64,000 nt of DNA, taken from assembly GCA_963675235.2 (NCBI GenBank), contig CAXXFU010000017.1, positions 434,001 to 498,000 on the forward strand. The letters are read 5' to 3'. Below the pieces are notes generated by a model. It was not told where the DNA came from. It ran no database searches and saw only the letters and a list, made by a program, of their open reading frames with translations. Both the position numbers and the translations under genes were made by a program. Positions 25,725 to 33,553 of the stretch are shown here, piece by piece; positions within the stretch are counted from its first letter, which is position 1; every line of letters begins with the position of its first letter. The stretch is from JAHJQZ01 sp963675235 (GTDB taxonomy: Bacteria; Pseudomonadota; Alphaproteobacteria; Rhizobiales; Devosiaceae).

Positions 25725-25770
25725 ATGGTGGGTGTGACAGGGATTGAACCTGTGACCCCTGCCGTGTGAA
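25725..25770 (-). repeat. Shared attachment repeat between elements 1 and 2
   Basis: 46 bp identical to 12929-12974 and 42775-42820 (3' half of tRNA-Val(CAC)). It is at once the right end of element 1 and the left end of element 2. Sequence outside the core differs from the other two copies, as expected for a hybrid junction between two different elements. Confidence 0.9.
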
Positions 25771-25900
25771 AGCTGACGCTTAGCATTCCCACCAGTTCCG
25801 AGAGTTTCTCGGCATTCTACAAAAATATGCAGTTTCAACGTGTTATGTGAGCTTGTCGACCATTCACAGTTCCCGCGAAACCTTGACCTTTCCCAATTTG

Positions 25901-25920
25901 GTGATTACTGGGTGATTACT
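25901..25920 (+). promoter_or_regulatory. Candidate integrase arm-type sites, left end of element 2
   Basis: GTGATTACT occurs twice, at 25901-25909 and 25912-25920, starting 11 bp apart, between the attachment repeat and the integrase start. The same pair, with one change, is found at the right end of the element (42708 and 42719). Confidence 0.65.
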
Positions 25921-25957
25921 GGCGGCTTTGAGCCGTTCACTGGATGGGTCGCAGACC

Positions 25958-27196
25958 ATGGATGGGATCAAGCTCACTAAGCTATTCGTGGAGTCGGCAT
26001 CGGCCCCTGAAGGCAAGGACTATCAGTTCTTCTGGGACCAGTCGGTTCGCGGTTTCGGACTGAAGGTCACCGCTGCCGGAGCGCGCACCTATGTCGTGCA
26101 ATATCGGACACCTGGTGGCAGGAGTGGCGTTGCTCGCCGCTACACCATCGGAAAGCACGGTTCGCCCTGGACGGTGGAGACAGCGCGCAATGAGGCAAAG
26201 CGTGTTCTGGGTCTTGTTGCCAATGGCGACGACCCTGCCCTTCTGAAGCGCAAGTTCGGTGGATCACCGACAGTTGCGGAGCTCTGCGAAGACTACATGA
26301 AGAACGGCACCGGCACGAAGAAGGCCAGCACGCTCGCGACAGACCGAGGGCGCATTGATCGCCACATCATTCCATTGCTCGGAAAGAAGAAGGTCAACCA
26401 GGTCACCCAGGCCGACATTCGACGGTTTCTGTCGAGTGTGGCCAAAGGCGAGACGGCAACAAGCATCAAGACCAAAAAGCATGGCCGCGCCATTGTCCGA
26501 GGCGGCAAGGGCACGGCGTCTCGAACGCTGGGCCTGCTTGGCGGGATTTTCTCCTACGCAGTGCAGGAAGGCTATGTTGAAGAGAACCCAACGCACGGTG
26601 TCGAACGATACCCGGATCGCAAGAACGAACGCTTCCTCACACTCGAAGAGATCAAGACGGTTGGAACGGCTCTCGCGGAGCTGCGTCTCGGGCGAGAGGA
26701 TAACCCGGCCTTCGATATCATCTCGCTGCTCATCTTAACCGGCGCCCGAAAGGGAGAGATCGAGGGTCTCAGATGGTCTGAGGTGGACTTTGACAATCGA
26801 TGCCTCCGCCTCGCGGACTCCAAGACCGGTCAGAAGATCATTCCTTTGAACTCGGCGGCGGTTGAAACGCTACAGAAGCTCCAGCCAAATCGGCGATCTA
26901 AATCAGATTGGGTCTTCCCAGCGACAAAGGGAGAGAACCACTTCGTCGGGACCCAGCGGATCTGGGATCAAGTGCGCAATCAAGTCGGAATGCCGGAGCT
27001 CCGTCTGCATGATCTCCGCCACTCATTCGCTAGCGTCGGTGTTCTTCAGGGCAAGCCGCTTATGCTTGTGGGTGCACTTCTCGGTCACGCCAGCGCCAGC
27101 ACAACCCAGCGATACGCACATCTCTCAGACGATCCCATACGCCAGGCGACCGAAGAGATTGGAGCGGCCTTGGGTAGCGCGATGGGCATTATATGA
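25958..27196 (+). CDS. int: Tyrosine integrase of element 2
   Basis: A 412-residue site-specific recombinase targeting tRNA-Val(CAC). It has a DUF4102-type arm-binding N-terminus (FFWDQSVRGFGLKVTAAGAR), a core-binding region (residues 95-200), and a catalytic domain with Arg in TGARKGEIEGL near residue 262, HDLRHSF near 351, GHASASTT near 375 and Tyr in TQRYAHLS near 385. I chose ATG 25958; a TTG at 25928 in the same frame is possible. It uses the same 46-bp core as integrase 1 but has different arm repeats, which fits two independently evolved elements sharing one target. Confidence 0.94.
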   Translation: MDGIKLTKLFVESASAPEGKDYQFFWDQSVRGFGLKVTAAGARTYVVQYRTPGGRSGVARRYTIGKHGSPWTVETARNEAKRVLGLVANGDDPALLKRKFGGSPTVAELCEDYMKNGTGTKKASTLATDRGRIDRHIIPLLGKKKVNQVTQADIRRFLSSVAKGETATSIKTKKHGRAIVRGGKGTASRTLGLLGGIFSYAVQEGYVEENPTHGVERYPDRKNERFLTLEEIKTVGTALAELRLGREDNPAFDIISLLILTGARKGEIEGLRWSEVDFDNRCLRLADSKTGQKIIPLNSAAVETLQKLQPNRRSKSDWVFPATKGENHFVGTQRIWDQVRNQVGMPELRLHDLRHSFASVGVLQGKPLMLVGALLGHASASTTQRYAHLSDDPIRQATEEIGAALGSAMGII

Positions 27197-27393
27197 GGCT
27201 TAAAAAGCCTGAAAGCGCGGAGGGCATAAGAGCCACCACAGCCCAACAGCTTTCGCGCGGATTTCAATCCATCTCTTCCTTCGGACAACTTCACCAATAT
27301 CGCTACCGCATGGCTTTCGTCGCCTAGTCGAAACAGATGTGCGCTTCTTGGGATCATTAAAACATGGAATTTCCTAGGGCGACCGCTTTACAC

Positions 27394-28593
27394 CTAATCG
27401 CCTTCGCTTCGCCGCGTCAGCTTCCTTAGCGCATATCTAAAGGCTTTTCGTATTGCTTTCGCCACTTGAACAATAAATAATTTGTATAAATCATTATAGG
27501 AAAGCTTCCCCGCTAATATTTGTAAATACCCCCTTCGAAGAGTCCCCGCATCCGCGAAAGCCCATCGAAAGGGTCTTTGCACTATTTTCGGAAATATTAA
27601 ATATCGCCATCTACGCGCCTGCTTTATCTGTTCGGTTATTTTTGCGTAAGACTTAAGGTAGATTCCGAGCACTTCACCAAACTGGTTGGAAGACGATGCT
27701 TGGTATATCGCATTTCCGGCCGCGTACCCACTCTGCATCGCGTAGGCAATCCCTTCGCCGGTAATTGGATCCACCAATCCTGCGGCATCGCCGCACAAAA
27801 GGACATTGTTAATTCCGGGACTTTTTCTAAAATCTCCAAATGGAATAAACTGCCCCTTAACCTTATAATTTGCTATATCCAGGCCCTTAAGTAGTAAATA
27901 CTCAGATAACCTGCTCTTTATGTCTGGATTTTGCTTCTGTAATCCACCGACACCAATTGTAAACGTTCGCTTTTTTGGGAAGATCCAACCATACCCCCAG
28001 TCAGTCGCTGAAAAGTCGATTTCTGCTAATTGTGGTTGATCCGGCAACGACTCACGAGGAACCTCAACTTCCAAACCAAATCCGATTTTATCCTGATCAA
28101 ATGACGCGCCAAATAATTCCTTCGCAACTTGGCTATTCACGCCGTCCGCTCCGATAAGATACCTATATTTTACTACTTCCCCACCCTCTAGTTCAATTTT
28201 GTCATTTTTAATGTCTAGATTTGTGACCCTAGTATTTAATTTGGCAGTCGCGCCTGCCTCCCTTGCCAACTTTAGCAGATACGCATCAAACTCTCGACGC
28301 ATAGTAAAATAGAGTGTATTTTCTGTAGTTGTTGGTGATCCTAAATGTTTGTTGCCTGCGTAGAAAGCGATACTTTTCGTCGAAACGAACAATTGTTCGT
28401 CCCATTTGCGAGAAAAAACGGACTCGAAGGTGTCCTTACTTCTTTCGGTGACCAAGCCGCCGCATAGTTTCTCTCTAGGAAAGTCGCTTTTATCAATCAG
28501 GCAGGTTCGCAGATTTCGAGCGGCAAGGGTGTAAGCTGCCGCGCTACCAGCAGGACCTCCACCGATAACCACCGCATCAAACATCTCAGTCAT
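27394..28593 (-). CDS. Geranylgeranyl reductase family FAD-dependent oxidoreductase
   Basis: A 399-residue flavoprotein. It has an N-terminal FAD site GGGPAGSAAAYTLA, the family motif REKLCGG near residue 41, the conserved IGADGVNS near 146 and a second FAD motif LLCGDAAGLVDPITGEGI near 265. Such enzymes reduce isoprenoid double bonds in lipids, chlorophyll side chains or quinones, or act on related unsaturated substrates. The gene is clearly poorer in GC than the chromosome around it, a sign of foreign origin. It is divergent from a large membrane protein gene across 209 bp. The substrate in this host is unknown. Confidence 0.85.
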   Translation of the reverse strand: MTEMFDAVVIGGGPAGSAAAYTLAARNLRTCLIDKSDFPREKLCGGLVTERSKDTFESVFSRKWDEQLFVSTKSIAFYAGNKHLGSPTTTENTLYFTMRREFDAYLLKLAREAGATAKLNTRVTNLDIKNDKIELEGGEVVKYRYLIGADGVNSQVAKELFGASFDQDKIGFGLEVEVPRESLPDQPQLAEIDFSATDWGYGWIFPKKRTFTIGVGGLQKQNPDIKSRLSEYLLLKGLDIANYKVKGQFIPFGDFRKSPGINNVLLCGDAAGLVDPITGEGIAYAMQSGYAAGNAIYQASSSNQFGEVLGIYLKSYAKITEQIKQARRWRYLIFPKIVQRPFRWAFADAGTLRRGYLQILAGKLSYNDLYKLFIVQVAKAIRKAFRYALRKLTRRSEGD

Positions 28594-28802
28594 CTTGAGG
28601 GAAATTCCTCTTGGTTCGAATGGCTAGAACTCACGCCCATTGCCAGCAACGATCTTGTGTTTCTCTCATCGGAGATACAGCTACAGCTTGGGTACCACAC
28701 TTGACTCCTTTCGCATAACGCGCGTCAATCCTCCTAGTTAGAAAGCTTCTTTGCTGCACATATCGTTATTGTTATCGATGCGAAATTTGATAGGCCGAAA
28801 TC

Positions 28803-30422
28803 ATGGCTAGACGCAAAAGGGATTCGTTAAATCCTGCCATCGTCTTGTGGTCAACAAAATCGTCGATAGATTCCGGTGCAATTTCATTCTTGGCTGTTGC
28901 CGAAGTAGCGCTTTCCGTTGGGCTGTATCTGGCAGTTTTTGAATTTTTTCAAACGCAGCATTTCTTATGGGTTAGCGTCATTGTCGCCCCCCTACTTCTA
29001 TTGAGATCTCCGGAGTCCATTGCGAAGGCAATTGAATGGTTTGAACAGTATATAGATAGGAGCTTCTACGACGTCGCGGACCTGCCGAAAAGTCGGCGTG
29101 GCGCCATTCGTATCGGCGCATCTGTTTTCCTCGAAACAATATCTACATGCATTGCAGCGGCCCTTCTGACGTGGTGGTGGCTCCCAGATGAGGGAATTTT
29201 GCTACAATGCGTAGTCGGTGCTGCCATTGGCTACGTCGCCTCGCAAGCGGCGCTCACCATAATTGTTATTCAGGCAGCAGCAGAAGTGATGGTTCAAGCC
29301 TCTGAGCGACGGAATGCCGCACAGGTAGGTTCTCTTCTAGTCGTTGCTACGGCGACCGGCGTTGCAATCTCGGGCGGCAATCTTGCTGCTATCATTTCAG
29401 CATCTTCAATAACTGTATTCCTCGCCATGACTGGAATTTTTCAAGCACCGCCGGCGGTGGCGAAGGCAATGGCGATGGCGCACAGTCATGGAGAAGCTCG
29501 GGTGAAGGGCGTGGAATTTGCCCGAGAGGCCTTAAAGAACGCTGGAGTCGCCTTTGCCGTGTTTGCGCCAGGAATCAGTCTTGGCGCCTGGATTCGAATT
29601 TTCGGCATCAGAATCGTTGCCACACTACTTTATATTCGAGAAGGCCTCGCGGCGTTGCCGTCTAATTACTATAGGACATTGTTTGTTGTCGATGTTGCAC
29701 AACCACCGGAAATAATCCCAGGATATGCCAATAGCGATATTTTCAACACGCGGTATTTTTTAAATAAAGCCTGGGGAAGAGAGAGTATTCCGAAAAAGAT
29801 TGTCAGCCTCGTAGGTTTTTTTGCTCTATTTTTTCCGGCATATTTGTATAGAATAAGCGTAAAATCAACATTCTGGATATATATCCCGATAGTATATATT
29901 GCCAGGACTCCAAATTATTCGCAGAATCCGGCTTTTTTTAGCGCACTTCTATGGGGTGACGTACGAGAGTGGATGAGACGAATTGTATTCTTTATTACTG
30001 TATCTGGTTTCACTTTGTCAAATGTCTTTCCTGTTATATTTTCTACGACAAGTGTCCCAAAATTTGTAATAGCTCCATTCGAATATCTATTTCTTATAAG
30101 AATTGAAAACATCCATCCATGGCAGTGGCTAACCATTATAGAAGCGGCTCTTACATTTGTAATATTTCTTTTCCTGTCTGAATTTAGCTTGCTAGTAAAA
30201 TATGGACTTTCTGACAAGAAGTTAAATGCAGAAGCAAAAAAACGGGCTACTATGCTTGAGTTCTTCATTAGGACTAGAAATATTGCTACTTGGATTTTTC
30301 TTATTATAGTTGTAGCTCATGCTATTTTGTTGACAACTCCAATTGAGAGATATCTTCCTCGTCATCTAGACAATGCCCTGCACGAATTTTACGGCGAGTC
30401 GATGCCGTTGAGAACGTGGTGA
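28803..30422 (+). CDS. Large polytopic membrane protein of unknown function
   Basis: A 539-residue integral membrane protein with about ten hydrophobic segments, including ones near residues 29-48, 55-68, 105-125, 135-160, 175-210, 235-255, 325-345, 395-415, 440-470 and 495-515. A soluble segment in the middle (residues 290-320) contains DVAQPPEIIPGYANSDIFNTRYF. I do not recognise a family or a catalytic motif. Like the flavoprotein gene beside it, it is AT-rich with many ATA and TTT codons, so both were probably acquired together. A joint membrane-lipid or isoprenoid role is speculation. Confidence 0.7.
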   Translation: MARRKRDSLNPAIVLWSTKSSIDSGAISFLAVAEVALSVGLYLAVFEFFQTQHFLWVSVIVAPLLLLRSPESIAKAIEWFEQYIDRSFYDVADLPKSRRGAIRIGASVFLETISTCIAAALLTWWWLPDEGILLQCVVGAAIGYVASQAALTIIVIQAAAEVMVQASERRNAAQVGSLLVVATATGVAISGGNLAAIISASSITVFLAMTGIFQAPPAVAKAMAMAHSHGEARVKGVEFAREALKNAGVAFAVFAPGISLGAWIRIFGIRIVATLLYIREGLAALPSNYYRTLFVVDVAQPPEIIPGYANSDIFNTRYFLNKAWGRESIPKKIVSLVGFFALFFPAYLYRISVKSTFWIYIPIVYIARTPNYSQNPAFFSALLWGDVREWMRRIVFFITVSGFTLSNVFPVIFSTTSVPKFVIAPFEYLFLIRIENIHPWQWLTIIEAALTFVIFLFLSEFSLLVKYGLSDKKLNAEAKKRATMLEFFIRTRNIATWIFLIIVVAHAILLTTPIERYLPRHLDNALHEFYGESMPLRTW

Positions 30423-30732
30423 TACGAAGCTCCGAAGCACGGATCGGCAGGTGGCATTGCAGGATGCAAAAACCGGGATCCCGACAGCTTCATCCCGAGA
30501 AGTGATCCGCGTCTTTGAACTATTGCAGCTTGCTGGATGCGCGTTTCGAGCCGGAAGCAGTCATCGCATGCCGCCGATGCGGTGTTGGAGGCGGCAAACA
30601 ATGCGGTTGTTAGCACAACATCGAGGTATACCCTGCCGTGACGTCACAGTCCGGCGTCATTCGCTGTAACATCCGGGTTGACATCGACTATTTGTGACAT
30701 GCGAGCCTCGGGCCTAAACCTTGAGGTGACAC
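30423..30732. other. Gene-free interval before the resolvase gene
   Basis: No convincing gene: the short frames here lack ribosome-binding sites. Base composition returns to high GC at about 30.43 kb, marking the end of the AT-rich cargo. The last 100 bp contain TGACGTCA at about 30638 and several TGACATC/TGTGACAT-like words that could be resolvase binding sites, but I cannot define a res site. Confidence 0.4.
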
Positions 30733-31287
30733 ATGGCCCGCATCGGTTACGCCCGCGTCAGCACCATTGAACAGGATCTCGACGTTCAGCTTGCACGGCT
30801 GAAGGCCGAAGGCTGCGAGGTTATCCGCTCGGAGAAGGTATCAGGCGGCAGTCGAAAGGGCCGAGCTGAGCTTGAAACGATCTTAGCGTTCTTGCGCCCA
30901 GACGATGAGTTGATCGTCACGCGGCTGGACCGGCTAGGTCGCGACACGCGCGACGTCCTCAACCTCATCCATGAATGCGAAGAGCGCGGCGCGTCGGTCA
31001 CCGTACTTGATCCTCATGTGTCCACGAAAGGCGAGATGGGGCACATCGTCCTCACCGTCTTGGGCATGGTCGCACAAATGGAGCGCCGCTTCATTCGCGA
31101 GCGGCAAAAGGACGGTATTGAGCGCGCCAAGGCGGCTGGCATCTACAAAGGCGGGAAACGTCGTCTTGACTATGACCGGATCAAAGAGCTGCTCGACACC
31201 GGAGAAAGTCCATCGGCCATTGCTCGTACCATCGGATGCTCGCGGATGCAGGTGTATCGGATATCGAACAAGGCGACCCGGGATTAG
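30733..31287 (+). CDS. Serine recombinase (resolvase/invertase family)
   Basis: A 184-residue small serine recombinase. The catalytic Ser lies in YARVST at residue 10, the Arg-containing TRLDRLGRDTRDV near 57 and the E-helix region GHIVLTVLGMVAQMERRFIRERQ near 98 are present. A C-terminal helix-turn-helix (SPSAIARTIGCSRMQVYRI) binds DNA. It is complete and probably active. There is no adjacent transposase or terminal inverted repeat, so it may resolve or invert DNA within the island, or be the remnant of a Tn3-like transposon. Confidence 0.88.
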   Translation: MARIGYARVSTIEQDLDVQLARLKAEGCEVIRSEKVSGGSRKGRAELETILAFLRPDDELIVTRLDRLGRDTRDVLNLIHECEERGASVTVLDPHVSTKGEMGHIVLTVLGMVAQMERRFIRERQKDGIERAKAAGIYKGGKRRLDYDRIKELLDTGESPSAIARTIGCSRMQVYRISNKATRD

Positions 31288-31513
31288 TTTGAGCGTGAGC
31301 TGAGATACTGCTTGGCTCACCGTCTCCATCCTAAAGACGGAATTGTCAGCTTACTGCAAGCCGCCACCTAATAACGCCGCGCTGGAGAGCTTCCAGTCGA
31401 TCAAGGTGCGAAAGAGACTACGGCCTTCATCATCGATAGCGGGCTCCTGCGCCTTCCGATTGCTGGAGAATTGGCAAAGGACAAGATAGTTGTTTTGGCC
31501 CTGTGCATGAGAG

Positions 31514-33343
31514 CTAGAAGTACTCAGCGATCTTGCGGAACCATCCTTCGACCTCTCCGTCTGGATCACGCGCCTGGATGCGAGCCGCTGTCATTCGCTT
31601 GAAGGCCTTGGTGAGTTGCGACTTCGCCTTGGCGTCACCCATGACATTCGGCCAGCCCTTGTGTGCCGAGTATGCCTCCGCAAAGGCGCGAGGCACAGCC
31701 GGATTCGCTGCGTCCGGCTGATCGACGACATTTACAAGCACTCCGAACTCCTCGTCGATCGCATCAGGATGCAGATAGCTTTCGATCTCATGCTTAACTG
31801 TCTGCGCGGCCCAGGAATGGAGGCCGTCCTGCCGTCCGTTAACCTCAGCCACTGACTGTCCGTACTTCTGTACATCGCCGTCGTAGATGTGCACCTCCGG
31901 GCAGCGCAGCCCCTCCAGGTAGTGCGCAGTCACCCAGTGCTTCAGCGTCGAGCCTCCTAGAGTGACAAAGGCGCAGCGCTTTTCGGTGAGCAGGCACGGG
32001 ATCGTATTGTCATGCTGGTGAAGCGCGTGGCTGAGGTGTTTGAGTGCTTCTACGTCGCTCGGCCCCTCGACGCACACCAACACCTTCACGCGGCTGTCAG
32101 GAGTTAGCCCGAGCGTGTCCGCGACGGCTCCAAACACGTCTGCTCCCTGTTGGACGGTGGGCGTGTCGGCAGCAGCGTCTGCGGATACGAACCGGATGCT
32201 GTCCACAGGCAGATCTGCAGCCAGACCGGGGCTGTGCGTCGTCAGGATAACCTGACAATTCTGGGCCTGCGCGATCTCCTTGAAGGACTCGATGAGAATT
32301 TTCTGGTTACCCGGGTGCTGCGAGGTTTCCGGCTCCTCGATCGCGTAGATGATGTTCGCCTTGCTTTCGGTGGCTAGCTTGCGTTCTGCCTCAGCCTTGA
32401 AGAAGGATACTAGGATTAGACGGCGCACTCCGCTGCCGCGTTTGTTGAGAGGGATGTTGTCGTTTGTGTCCATGCCCACGGAGAACAGGCCAGTCCACTT
32501 CTGTTGCGTCGGCGGCGAGAACGTTGGTGTGAGCGCCTCGGCCAGATTCGGGTCTATGGTGCGAAGAGCTTTGTGGGTGAGCTCCGCGATCTCCACGGAC
32601 TTCTCTCGGACCTTGGCCTGAATCGCCTCGATCTCTACCTGCACCTCGGCAATGGCCGTCTTGATCGCCCCTTTCAGAGGACTTTGAACTTCGTCATCCG
32701 AGTCCTTGCTGGCCCGGTCACTCTGGAACAGCGCGAACATTGGCAGATACCGCTCGATCTGCTCCCAGATGCGTTTGCCGTCTTCCTTCGATTTGGAGAC
32801 CGGGATCGCGACCTCCGCGAGAGCCAGTTCGCCCGCTGCGGCCCAGATTGCCTGCCGCATGCCGGGGTTGCCCTTAAGCTTCACCTCAAGATTCTGGTCT
32901 TTCACCATCGCCTGCAAGTCCTTCTCCTTCAGTTCGAGAAGGTTGGATACGCTCCTAGCAGTCGGGTGGTTCGCGATAACGAATGTTTCCGAGGACGGGG
33001 TCTTCTTCCCGCAGTCGTATACTTTTCGGATGATTAGGTTGCCATTCGCGGCAACAAGGTACTCGTCGGCAAGGCTCGTCATCGCTCCAGCGTCGAGCGT
33101 AATCTCCGCTGGAAGATTGGAGAACTCGGCCGTGATGGATACGTTAGTGAGGCCAGAACGAACGTTAGCATCCCCCTGCTCGATCTTGACTGATTCGCTA
33201 TTGAAGAAAATTTCTAGCGCTTCGAGGACAGTAGACTTCCCTATATCGTTCCGCCCGATCATGGTCGTAAGGCTTGCGAATTCGATCCGCGTCGGCTGCA
33301 AGTAGGCACGGAAATTTTCTAGCGTTACTGCGACAAGATTCAT
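31514..33343 (-). CDS. OLD-family ATPase with TOPRIM domain
   Basis: A 609-residue protein starting MNLVAVTLENFRAY. The ABC-type ATPase has Walker A GRNDIGKST near residue 31 and Walker B YAIEEPETSQHP near 335. The C-terminal TOPRIM domain has Glu in VCVEGPSDVEAL near 428 and Asp-x-Asp in HIYDGDVQKYG near 486, so nuclease activity is plausible. Unlike the Gabija pair in element 1, no UvrD helicase follows. It is downstream of, and on the same strand as, a nuclease-STAND gene 210 bp away. It may be a class 1 OLD nuclease or the effector of a two-gene defence unit. Confidence 0.82.
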   Translation of the reverse strand: MNLVAVTLENFRAYLQPTRIEFASLTTMIGRNDIGKSTVLEALEIFFNSESVKIEQGDANVRSGLTNVSITAEFSNLPAEITLDAGAMTSLADEYLVAANGNLIIRKVYDCGKKTPSSETFVIANHPTARSVSNLLELKEKDLQAMVKDQNLEVKLKGNPGMRQAIWAAAGELALAEVAIPVSKSKEDGKRIWEQIERYLPMFALFQSDRASKDSDDEVQSPLKGAIKTAIAEVQVEIEAIQAKVREKSVEIAELTHKALRTIDPNLAEALTPTFSPPTQQKWTGLFSVGMDTNDNIPLNKRGSGVRRLILVSFFKAEAERKLATESKANIIYAIEEPETSQHPGNQKILIESFKEIAQAQNCQVILTTHSPGLAADLPVDSIRFVSADAAADTPTVQQGADVFGAVADTLGLTPDSRVKVLVCVEGPSDVEALKHLSHALHQHDNTIPCLLTEKRCAFVTLGGSTLKHWVTAHYLEGLRCPEVHIYDGDVQKYGQSVAEVNGRQDGLHSWAAQTVKHEIESYLHPDAIDEEFGVLVNVVDQPDAANPAVPRAFAEAYSAHKGWPNVMGDAKAKSQLTKAFKRMTAARIQARDPDGEVEGWFRKIAEYF

Positions 33344-33553
33344 TGACTCGCCCCTTTAGTTTTTCTTCGTGCGCATTTCACGCTCTTGCCGATCAAGTTG
33401 CAACAAGTCAAAGTTGGTTGTGCGAGGTAGGCCGGCAGGTTTTATCCTAGTGTCTGCAGTAAGAGGCCAGAACGAGCCAAGCAGTTGTTGGTCCGCCGCG
33501 CACCCATTTTTGGCGTTCGGTCACGGTGTCCTGAATATTAGGAGTGGAGCAGG

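Larger units (their letters stand above)
12929..25770 (+). mobile_element. Integrative element 1: phage-satellite-like island with Gabija module
   Basis: A 12.8-kb block bounded by 46-bp direct copies of the 3' part of tRNA-Val(CAC) at 12929 and 25725. It has a tyrosine integrase just inside the left end, three small AlpA/excisionase-like genes, hypothetical genes, a D5-like primase/helicase, an iteron array, a terminase-small-subunit-like gene, an odd tRNA-like gene and a Gabija-type gene pair at the right end. There is no large terminase, capsid, tail or conjugation gene. This content resembles phage-inducible chromosomal islands or other satellites that hijack a helper phage. Satellite status is inferred. 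Confidence 0.75.

Noticed and set aside
30451..30669. A 72-codon frame between the membrane protein gene and the resolvase gene
   Set aside because: No ribosome-binding site and no recognisable motif; the residues look like random translation.
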